Source: Hyphodiscus hymeniophilus (lineage: Eukaryota > Ascomycota > Leotiomycetes > Helotiales > Hyphodiscaceae). Taken from it: a stretch of 64,000 bases of DNA. Each line of letters starts with the position of its first letter. Position 1 is the first letter of the stretch. Of the stretch, positions 47,904 to 56,923 are shown in pieces. The notes beneath the pieces were generated by a model. It saw only the letters and a list, made by a program, of their open reading frames with translations. It searched no databases and was not told where the DNA came from. Location: positions 1,798,001 to 1,862,000 of the forward strand of contig VNKQ01000004.1 in NCBI GenBank assembly GCA_016508695.1, given 5' to 3'. The position numbers and the translations under genes were made by a program.

Positions 47904-48219
47904 TCCGTTGATCCATCGCTTTCGCCGCCAATGGAATGCCCCCCTCCCCTTCCGATGAAACATCGCTCGAATGAAAAGAATGCCAGATGCCAGAGAGGGT
48001 CACGTGGTCTTGGAGATGGAAAACAGAGGGAGGTGTTGGAAGAGTCATCGAGTGCTTGGCGAGAGAGTATATGAGCTTCGGCGTGAAGTTCCGTGGGTGT
48101 TATGTACAACACTTCTCCGCTTCGTTTATTTGTTTTGTCTACATTTATTGTGAAGGCGACGTCTGGTCACGTGCCTGGGTCCCCTCCCCTTCCTTCTCAC
48201 CTCCCTCGCTTAATCCACC

Positions 48220-49308
48220 ATGTCTGCCGATCAAAACAGACCGTCACTGACTTCGCTCCCACCCGAGTGCCTCCTATCCATCGTCTCTCACCTCTCACCA
48301 TCCTCCTACACACCTCTCCTACACACCTCTCACCACTTCCTCCACTTCTTCACCTCCCACGCCGCGACAATATGCAATACCTACATCCTCACCCACTACC
48401 GCTCATCCGCATTCGACTTGCATTCCAAATACATTGACGGCTGGCTCGTCCCCTCTCATCCCGCCATTGCGTCCCAAGAGCGACGTCTGCTGAGTTCTCA
48501 AGGCGTACTTACCACCCCCTCCCTCCTATCTTGTCACTTGATCATGCTGCACGCAATAGCTGACCCAGTGCCCTAGTCATATCTACCGAGGGTGGGTAAG
48601 ATATCACTATCCAAGCCCGGTCCACAATATGTGCAATTCCTGCGTGAATATGATTTCGAGATCCGCACTAGACGAGAGATGGCGAATCATGGGCATCGAC
48701 TCGAGACTCAAGTGATTCTCGGGAGTGGCGAAGGTAAAGAGCCAAAGTCAGAGGATGAAGACAGTAAAATAGATGAAGTGGAGCATCGCTTCTCGTACAT
48801 GATTGGGACGTATGCTGTCAGACCGTTCTTGGGGAAACTCGATGACTTTGTGACAGCGGTGGAGGAAAGGAGGTTCGAGGAAGCGAGGAGGAGATGGGAT
48901 GTTGGCTTGAATGAGATGGGGCGACCTTGGATTTCATCTCGTTTGAACAACCACGTAAAGAGAGTTGATGCGAAGATGAGAGGGCTGAAGGAAAGGTTGT
49001 GGACGAGGATCAACGGTCTGTGCAAACGAATGAAGAGGGGGAAGCGGGAGTTGTGTTTTGGTGAGATTGGATCTGGCGACGATCTACCGCGATATGGCGG
49101 GAGAGGGATTGTAGGGAAGAGTACATTGGGGGAAGGCCTTTTGTGGTACTATGGTAATGTAGGCCTCTTATCGTTACGAGCGAGGGAGGAGCAGAAACGT
49201 GCAAACCTGATAGAGGAAGAGTTGGACGAGGAGACGGCAGAAAAGGTTCGTGCTGCGCTCAAGATCCCACTCGTACTTAAAACTGACAGAACAAGCAGAT
49301 GGAGTTAG
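48220..49308 (+). CDS. F-box protein
   Basis: The N-terminus LTSLPPECLLSIVSHLSPSSYTPLL and the following HTSHHFLHFF form an F-box, which docks on Skp1 in SCF ubiquitin ligases. An in-frame TAG at 48574-48576 lies between two same-frame halves. I treat 48505-48576 as a 72-nt intron (donor GTACTT, branch-like GCTGAC, acceptor CCCTAG), giving LLSSQG|SYLPRVG and 338 residues. The alternative is a nonsense mutation of a Gln codon. The second half has FLREYDFEIRTRREM and a charged, mostly helical region without a named domain (EEVRRxWDVGLNEMG-like), so the substrate is unknown. The ATG at 48220 follows CCACC, a good start context. Confidence 0.8.
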
Positions 49309-49823
49309 GGCCCGAAAATACTGAGCAACGAGGCGTACGTGTTGATCGTCTCAAGCGTTGTGTTAGGAGAAGGTTGAGGAAGGCTATGAAATCCGTCGCT
49401 TGCATGGGGAGGATGAAGTATTTCGAGTCACTTGACTGAAGGGTCTCATCGAAGGGCTAGTTGATCTGTCCTCTGAGATGCGATCACTCTCTCAAGTAGT
49501 CTACTCCTACTTTGATTAGCTGGGTGAGGGTAGGAATTGACGGAAGAGGTGAATAGGTTCTTGCCGTGGTAGCCTAACAGCTCAAATACACCGACCGGTT
49601 ACGACATAGAAATCCCAATACAGATAGATTGACTGCTCACAGATCGTTGTCCTATGCGGGACACTTACGGTTGTAGGAGGTTCGAAGATGACCCCCTTCT
49701 CAGCGTTCTCCTTGTCGTCGCGAGTTGATTCTAGCGATGCCACGATTTTATTGGCGTTCATTAATCCGCATACCATAGCCCCAAAAGCGAATCGCTAAGC
49801 CTCCACCAAACCAACCACCCACC
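49309..49823. other. Intergenic stretch between F-box and HET-domain genes
   Basis: 515 bp with the F-box 3' flank and the HET promoter. The minus-strand frame 49582-49776 is unsupported. Nothing else seen. Confidence 0.45.
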
Positions 49824-52107
49824 ATGCCGTCGTACCAACGTAGACGCAGTTTTCTTAAAAGTGATCTCTTGAGTCGCTGTTATTCCCACCATCATCCTTC
49901 ATGCTCCCGCGCCATGGAACTCGAGTTCCATTCATTCCCGCGTCCACATTCATGCCAGCACTGCCAAAACCTTATCCTAAGCCTCTCAGCCAAAGACGAC
50001 GAGGAGAACCGGCAACCAAGGACAGATATCCAAGAATCCATCAAATGGATGAAGAGTATCATCGAGCCGCGCTACAGCCATCTCGGACTCGCGGATTCAA
50101 GCACAGTCGTTTTCGACCTCACGGTGGTCGAGGTGATGCGTGTAGCTGTGCGGGGGTGTCGACTTTGTTATTGGCTCGTAGACCAAGCTGGAAAGGAGAT
50201 GGAACTTGAAGATTACCGGGGACTTAGACTCGCTGCGAAGTTGACGGGCAATTTTGCGTATTTTGGGGTTGTGGAAAGTAGTGCAAGTGGAATGGATGTG
50301 GATGAAGAAGGGTTCAGGCGAGTTTCTCCTACCCTTCAACTCCTTACGGAAGCGAGTAAGCCATGTATTTTCGTAGTATCACCATTTCGAGTTCCACTCC
50401 GTAACAGCTATTTGCATAGATAATACCGCGGCGGTTGATGTTCCTACAAGGCCAATCAACACCTGTCCATCATCATCCCAGAGCTTCAATCTAGCTCGTA
50501 GCTGGTTAGAAACATGCTTGGACACACATCACGCGTGTCCGAAGCCGGGTAATTTCATGCCAACGAGGATAATCGAAATCTCGAGGGTGTGTAAGCAACG
50601 CTTGATCCGCCTCAGGGAAACAAGTAGCTTCGAGGGACGGGTTGAGCCTTATGCAGCTCTGAGTTATTGTTGGGGCGGCGCGCAGAATGCTGAAACGACG
50701 ACAGCGACTCTTCCTAGTCATCTCCGAGGAATAAATTTTCAAGATCTACCGGCAACTATTAAAGACGCTATAATGGTATCGGAAGAGTTAAATATTGGCC
50801 TACTCTGGATCGACTCTCTGTGTATCGTTCAAGACGATGACGACGACAAAGCGTCTGAGATTACTTCTATGCCGCTGATATATAGTCAAGCGACAGTGAC
50901 TATCGCTGCTTCTCGAGCCAGAAATGTACAAGAAGGCTTCCTACAGGATAGGCCATTGATGGGACTTGAAACAGCTGACACCGTGTTTGAGCTACCATTC
51001 CAAGACTCGAGTGGCAATTACGAAATTGGCTCTGTGATTCTTCTTCCACCTACTGATGAAGTGATCGAGCCACTCGACCACAGGGGATGGTCTATGCAGG
51101 AGCGATTTCTCTCGCGGCGGATCCTCGAGTACGGCACCCATCAGACACGCTGGACTTGCCACGAGTACATGAACTCCAATGCTCCGGCCGACGGCTTCAA
51201 GAGCACTCGAGTGTACAATAACAAGCGATCGGATTATCTGTTCATCAGAGGCTTGGAGGTCGTGATGACTGAAGCAGATGCGAACCGCGCCCTCGATCCC
51301 GTGAAGTTCGAAGCACATCTTAGGTTTTGGCACCATTTGCTTCGTGTGTACACCGATCGCTCCCTCTCACTATCCACGGACCGCCTTCCGGGAGTCTCTG
51401 GCATAGCAGCTCTGTTCGCAGAGGTTCTGCAAGATACCTATTACGCCGGGCTATGGAAATCCAGGCTAGCCACCGAGCTGCTTTGGACGAGGAGTTCTTC
51501 CTCTGGGTCGAAATTGGCAATGAGGCCGACTGAGTACCAAGGGCCTTCATGGTCTTGGGCTGGCATAAACGGTTCTGTTCAAGAAATGATTTTGCCTAAA
51601 AGCGAGGCTGCGGACAACGACTTCAAGGTGATCGATTGCCAGATTCACATCCGCGGCAGAGCCCCGCAGCCCCTGAAAGGCCATTTCGGGGCCGTCGATT
51701 CGGCAAAGTTGATCATCAGCGGTCGTCTGCAAACTGCAGAGCTTAGAAGGGAAACTTCCAGCTTGGAGCCTGTGGAGATTCAATTCCCGCGAACGCTCAG
51801 CGGAAAGCTAAAGGGTATATTAGCCGCGCGCGTGACACTCGATTGCATCCAGCAAGGCCCCGCTACTTCATCTGGAAACCCCGCCGAAGTGTTTCTCTTG
51901 AAGGTCATAGCTGGTCCAGACAACGCTAGAGGCCTTGTACTTCGCCGAACTCAGCAGGGCGAATATTCGAGAATAGGAACTTTCACGTTAGGTTTTGGCT
52001 ACGCGGCTGGTTTCGAATCCGAAAGCCTTGACACAAGTCGGAAGAGATATGACAGGGATTTTGCCTGGCTTGGTCGTGGTGACTTGCAGACAATTACCAT
52101 AATTTAG
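49824..52107 (+). CDS. HET-domain (heterokaryon incompatibility) protein
   Basis: Exons 49824-50355 and 50420-52107, 739 residues. The start follows CCACC; an internal Met at 49914 is an alternative. Residues about 25-200 form the N-terminal region often seen before HET domains (CQHCQNLILSLSAKD, GCRLCYWLVDQ). The HET domain begins PYAALSYCWGG and continues LPATIKDAIMVSEELNIGLLWIDSLCIVQDD, IYSQATVTIAASRARNVQEGF, then RGWSMQERFLSRRILEYG and GPSWSWAGING, all diagnostic. HET-domain proteins trigger cell death or growth arrest after fusion of genetically different hyphae; many paralogues exist per genome and most are not characterised. The C-terminal third has no named domain. No NACHT or WD repeats are present, so it is the plain Tol/Het-6-like layout. 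Confidence 0.95.
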
Positions 52108-52520
52108 CAGCTGTACCGAATGATGAAGTCGACACCTTCCTTACAGATTTTAATGTACCAAATCGTTTAAGGTAGGATTACTGTCAGCGTTGTCGGCGTG
52201 ACAAGATTGGGGAATATTTGTTACATAGGTCTCTAGCCTCGGACCTCGCATGCTGCACTTGCATTGGACCTGAGGGTAACATGCTCAAGCGTGGTTGGAG
52301 AAAGAAAGAGTATAAAATAAATTAATATCGAGATTCCTATCAAGATTGTACATCTAGACAGCGCATTTTTCGTGTATGCCCGAAACAAAAGAAAATTTGT
52401 AGTCCCAACCTGGCTGCATCATTCATTTATGGCCTCTTCCGTATCTCTCAACTTCACAAGCCATTCCCACCTAAAATTATCTGGCTCGGTCCACGGATTT
52501 CATTCCCTCAGGCAGGGGCC
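52108..52520. other. Convergent intergenic stretch
   Basis: 413 bp between two gene 3' ends (HET-domain on plus, secreted protein on minus). It should hold both polyadenylation regions. No hairpin or RNA gene noticed. Confidence 0.45.
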
Positions 52521-53633
52521 TTAATCCATTATGACCGAGAATGTACTGCTAGCTGAAATTAACGGCTGATCAGCCGTGACAGTGACGAAAATGGTGGTCG
52601 TTGTCGTCTGCAACACGACTGATAAAGAGGGACAGACACTGGAATTGGCCAAAGATGATGTGGCAGAAAGACTTCCAGTGACGCCATCGTTATTTACAGA
52701 ATCGCCGTCGGCGGTGACAGCCATTGTTGACGAGGTTGTTGGACTTGTCGGACTACTAGAAGAAACGGTTGATAGAGGGGCCACTGACGGCGTAACGACA
52801 CAAGAACACGCACTCGAGACTTGTCTTGGATCCCCACTACACATAGAAACAAAAGTTGGTAATACGGTAGCCAGATTGGTCGTCGCCGTATAGGTTTGGC
52901 AGAAAGGCGCGACTTGGGTATTTGTAGGATTCATGAACTGACGAAGGCAGTTATCTTGCTGACAGTCCAGCGCCGTGGGAGTTGGAGCTGCTGGTGTGCT
53001 CGAAGTAGTAGTAGTGGAGCTCACAACGCTGGAGCTGACAACGCATGAGCAAGCAGAGGAAATCGCCGATGGATTCTCATTGCACATCGAGATGTAGTCA
53101 GGAAGGCCGGTGCTGGCCGTATTCATCGTTGCGGTATAGGTATTGCAAAAAGGCGTGACTTGGGTATTTGTAGGGTTCATAAATTGACGAAGGCAGTTGT
53201 CTTGCTGACAGTCCAGGGTCGTAGGAGTTGGAGGCGCCGGCATGCTCGAAGTAGTGGTGCTGGCCGTGGCGACGCATGAGCAAGCCGACGAGATCTCCGA
53301 TGGGTTCGCATTACACATCGACACATAGTCAGGAAGGCCGGTAGTGACGGTATTAATCGTTGTGGTGTAGGTTGCACAGAAGGCAGGAATTTCGGACGCT
53401 TTGATAAATTGTCGAAGGCAGTTATCTTCCTGGCAGTCAAGTGATGGGCTTGGTGGTACAGAAGATGAGCTGGAACTTAGTTGTATCACGGAGGTAATGG
53501 AAGGCGTGATTGTGATATAAGTTGTCATGGGCGCGCCGCATGAGTATGAATCCGAAGCGGATATTGGAGTTGATGAGGTCGAAGCTGAAAGGAGGAGTAT
53601 GGCCAATGCCATCAAACCACTTTTCGAAAACAT
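52521..53633 (-). CDS. Secreted Ser/Thr-rich protein with three Cys-rich tandem modules
   Basis: Single exon, 370 residues. MFSKSGLMALAILLLSASTS is a signal peptide. Three repeats of about 60-65 residues follow, each shaped LDCQxDNCLRQF, then PFC/AFC, TYTxTxN, LPxYVSMC, ISSACSCV, so each module has six Cys at matching places. The modules are separated by Ser/Thr/Pro linkers (SSVVSSTTTTSSTPAAPTP) likely to be O-mannosylated. Modules 2 and 3 share NPTNTQVxPFC and are the closest pair. The C-terminal about 90 residues are again Ser/Thr-rich and end SASSTFSVIMD; no clear GPI-anchor hydrophobic tail is visible. The DNCLR...ACSC pattern occurs in fungal secreted proteins without known function. A cell-wall or extracellular role is inference. 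An ATG further upstream lies before the signal peptide and is unlikely. Confidence 0.88.
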   Translation of the reverse strand: MFSKSGLMALAILLLSASTSSTPISASDSYSCGAPMTTYITITPSITSVIQLSSSSSSVPPSPSLDCQEDNCLRQFIKASEIPAFCATYTTTINTVTTGLPDYVSMCNANPSEISSACSCVATASTTTSSMPAPPTPTTLDCQQDNCLRQFMNPTNTQVTPFCNTYTATMNTASTGLPDYISMCNENPSAISSACSCVVSSSVVSSTTTTSSTPAAPTPTALDCQQDNCLRQFMNPTNTQVAPFCQTYTATTNLATVLPTFVSMCSGDPRQVSSACSCVVTPSVAPLSTVSSSSPTSPTTSSTMAVTADGDSVNNDGVTGSLSATSSLANSSVCPSLSVVLQTTTTTIFVTVTADQPLISASSTFSVIMD

Positions 53634-54573
53634 ATTGGGTGAAGGAGGTGAACAAAAGTCAAATTGGAGCGAACGACTTGCTAGATAGAGCAATAGAGAT
53701 TAATTGAGTATCGAAGAAAAGCTATGTACTTATATATCAATCGACTCGGTTGATGCACAAGCTGTGGTATGCAATACAGATGCTAACAGGATAAGATATC
53801 AGTATCTTGCCCAATTTGGGAGTGGCAAGGGGCCTTCGATTGATCAAGGGATAGACCAAGCTCTGTATCCCTTCTCAATAGCCATCATGAATATCTTGTA
53901 GCAGAAAGAGAACCAAAGTCACAAAATGAAGTCACCAGCTCTCGATATCATCTCTACCAGACGGGTATGTGATCATCCAGCCAGACATGGCAGCATTTGT
54001 TGTACAAAGAACAAAACAACAACATATGAAATGGCTATAGAGGATACTGAAGATGAAAATTCACTTGAGCTGAAAGCCAAGGCTGGTGGGATCTCTCGTC
54101 GTACAAATTGGCAAGATCCAGGCGAAGCGGCGGATTGCGCCAACCAAGTTTTCACAGATACGTCGCGTTGTATCCATCAAGCAGAACGCAGTCAGACAAA
54201 TGCTGACCTCCTAGACTACAGCTTCGGATTAGGAGGTCGTGAGGCCTTTGATGTTTAAGAGGAAGAATGTTGCTTTATTGGAGATTCCTCCTTCAATGCC
54301 GTTCCCGCTTTTAGCGCGGCCACCAGGGGCCAAGAAACTTCTGTCCGCCTATGTCGTCTGGTGATCTGTGGTTATTGACACCAACAACATGGCAATGATC
54401 CTTTTCACTCCTCCCTTCCCAAACAATACCTTGCATTAGTCGATTGACTTCATTCCATTGATTCTATCTCCAGTCGCAGCCTCTCATGCTTGCGCCCCGG
54501 GATTGATAGGAGGGTGTCGTATGTGGTCGTCAACCCTGGCGTCGCATCTTCAATCTAACTACCCCTTTGTACA
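53634..54573. other. Divergent upstream region, secreted protein / LAMTOR1-like gene
   Basis: 940 bp between outward-facing starts. Open frames at 53704-54258 are short and have no domain. Nothing further. Confidence 0.45.
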
Positions 54574-55210
54574 ATGGGTATCTGCGCTTCCTGCCTAGGC
54601 CTTGATCGCGATCGCGAGCTATCCAGCGAGGTCGGTTCTGAGCTCTCTATAGCCTTGGAGATCTTTACTAACGTGCTTTCTTAGGACGAGAACTCAAGGT
54701 TGCTCTTCGACGACCCTCACGCCAGCCATTATGGCAGCTTCGGAGACCAAGGTGCTGGCACAATACAAGCAGACCCACAAGAAGTTCAGCGGGAGACGGA
54801 TGCCTTGCAGAAAGTGGTAGCACAGACGTCGAAGTAGGCGCATTCTCTCTTGGGATGCTTTCAAACAACTCTTCCGCAGCACCCGTACCCTCGTTCCTGA
54901 GCTGACTCCTGTCTATAGCCATCTTGTCGATATATTCGCAATGGTACCACAGAACGTAATGCCTGCACCAAATGCCATATTTCCTGCTCACGATGCACGA
55001 TTGCTACGATACCGGGATGTTCTTGCGAAGATGTCTACCAATGAGCAGTCGAGAGGGCCACTGCTCTCCAGCGAGAGTACACCAAATACCTCGGACGGTT
55101 GGATATCGGAGGAAGAAGGACTGGACGAACCGAAACGTTACAAACCCGTCAGGTTGGAGAACGTTGGGCCGCTACTGGGAGGGTTCGCTGAAGCGGAAAG
55201 CCTGGACTGA
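54574..55210 (+). CDS. LAMTOR1/Ego1-like lysosome (vacuole) membrane anchor of the TORC1-Rag scaffold
   Basis: Three exons, 54574-54630, 54685-54833, 54919-55210, 498 nt, 165 residues. Intron 1 has a perfect TACTAAC branch site, and intron 2 a CTGAC-like one. Start MGICASCLGLDRDRELSSE: Gly2 fits N-myristoylation, and Cys4 and Cys7 fit palmitoylation, as in p18/LAMTOR1 and yeast Ego1. Then ENSRLLFDD, HYGSFGDQ, QADPQEVQRETDALQKVVAQTS|NHLVDIFAMVP, the conserved family core; a C-terminal KRYKPVRLENVGPLLGGF ends the protein. Role by family: holds the Ragulator/EGO complex on the vacuole and recruits Rag GTPases for amino-acid signalling to TORC1. The first two exons are too short to show as stand-alone open frames, so the gene is easily missed. 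Confidence 0.88.
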
Positions 55211-56218
55211 GCATGGGATTTTACCACGCTACTGGCATACTGAGGTTGCACAGCATTCGGGCGCTGGTTCTTGGTTACAGCATCCAGATCTTGCCGCACT
55301 TTCAGGAACAGCGTATGGATTTCGAGTTTTCACTGGACACAGCTAAGCATAATTTAACTATGCGTTGTATCATACAAGCTTTCCCAATGTTAAGAGCGCT
55401 AGTTCACTGGTTGCCAGATCAATTGGCATAGCCTATCACGGTGCTCTCCTGCTCTGCAGTCAGGCTGGCAGGCTGCGACAGACGTCCAACGACTGCCAGC
55501 CACGTTTCTAATTACACTTCAGCAAATTCCTCTTCAGTCTGATAAAGTGTGGGAACTTTCCCTCAATCTTTTCTCAATTCTTCTCGGCCATCCCCTGACC
55601 TCCACTTACTCTTAGAGGGACAGGGCGTTACCACAGCAGACACGTGCAAAATCACTGTGTATTCGTGATCACGGTGGCTGATCTGGGCACAGCGCTTATG
55701 CGCCTTCGTCTCCGAGCAACAGCGGACAACTCTCACCACAACACGACTCCCTCTCTGCATACCGCGACTGTCTTATCATCTTCATTACCCTCATGATAGT
55801 CTTGGCTGCTTCGATGTCTTCATCGAGTCCCGTTTTGGGGGGTAGCGACGAGACTTCGTCCGAACCGCCGGAGATAGGTTAAGCGCCCGGCCAATCTGTC
55901 GTTGCACCGGGTCACCTTGGCTGGGTCAGTACTTGAACGAAACTCTCACGCATTTCACAAATGGTAAGAAGTTCTAAGGGGGCGTTTCATCGTTGCACAC
56001 TATCGCTACCACGGACCCAGATACAATTATCATCTGCTCGTCGACAGCCAGTCAATCCCAACGCCATACCCTTCAAACTGCCTGTTCCTTCAAGCCAAGA
56101 ATCAAGAAGCACTAAGGGAATATCAGGAGGTCAAATGAGATACGTGAAACACAACAGCACATGTGTCCATCTTCGGGATTCTGTGGTGGCATTCGTGTCA
56201 GCTCACCGCACTCGGCAA
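55211..56218. other. Convergent intergenic stretch
   Basis: 1 kb between two gene 3' ends. A plus-strand open frame beginning 55961 is antisense to the next gene for much of its length and is not supported. No RNA gene recognised. Confidence 0.4.
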
Positions 56219-56923
56219 TTATGGTTGGTTAACATACCATCTCAACTGGGTCAACGCCTCATACTTTCTGATGTTGAGGTCATTGACCTCAGCCTCAAGT
56301 TCCGCAATTGTGTCCTCCGACGCAGCAATCGAAGCCTTGCGTCCATGCCTATCCTCCTTCTTCCACCGCTTGATACGGTCTTGCTCCTTTCGGATACGGT
56401 TGTATTTCGTCTCAATCTTGGTGCATACCTTGCACTGCTCCTCCATCTGATACGTCGCCATTACCAACTTCATTCCGCAAGTTTCACCTGGAGAGAAGTT
56501 AGGAAATGCTTCATCCAAACTGCTTCTTGAGAGGTCTTGTCCCAATACTTGTCTCGAGAGCAACTACTTCCGAGACAACTCGATTGGGATAAGTTGGGGT
56601 CCCCAGCACATACCAGTGCGGTACTCTCTGGTACAATGTTGTCGAAAGTGTCCCCACTTGAAGCAGTTACATGCCATCTTGTATTGATCGTAGTAACACA
56701 TTTTGTGGAAGCTTCGAACAAACAAGGTAGTTAGTGTTCTGTTTGTGCAGCAATCGAAACATACCATGGTGTGGAGGTCAGACTTACTACAATGATCGAT
56801 GCTCTCTATGGGTCTTGGGGTGTCGTTCTCGAATAACGATGCCGACGAAGTGTGAACGGCCTTGGAAAGAGGCTTGGTGTCCGAAGGGGAATAGGTAATG
56901 AAGTGTATGTTTGGATGAGGCAC
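56219..56923 (-). CDS. Small Cys-containing fungal protein with charged coiled-coil tail, function unknown
   Basis: Exons 56923-56614 and 56487-56219, 192 residues, or 118 if translation starts at the internal ATG at 56701. The 126-nt intron (GTATGT...CTAAC...CTCCAG) joins EYRTG|ETCGMKLVM. The core CYYDQYKMACNCFKWGHFRQHC, then ETCGMKLVMATYQMEEQCKVC, places six or more Cys and two His that could bind zinc. A long charged helix follows (YNRIRKEQDRIKRWKKED, TIAELEAEVNDLN). I recognise the pattern CYYDQ...WGxFRQHC...CxxKLV as a recurrent, unnamed family in ascomycetes. The segment before 56701 is in frame but contains a GTAAGT and may be partly intronic. A GTATGT near the stop leaves the last six residues uncertain. 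Confidence 0.75.

Larger units (their letters stand above)
46845..48219. promoter_or_regulatory. Divergent promoter region, KCH1-like / F-box gene
   Basis: 1.4 kb between outward-facing starts. It contains the GA repeat (47449-47497), an 11-bp tandem repeat (47867-47903) and two CACGTG E-box hexamers at 48001-48006 and 48168-48173, the latter about 50 bp before the F-box start in a CCCCTCCCC-type pyrimidine tract. Open frames in this region are not supported. Confidence 0.5.

Noticed and set aside
55961..56530. 189-residue plus-strand frame
   Set aside because: Half of it is antisense to the spliced Cys-containing gene, and its translation shows no family pattern.
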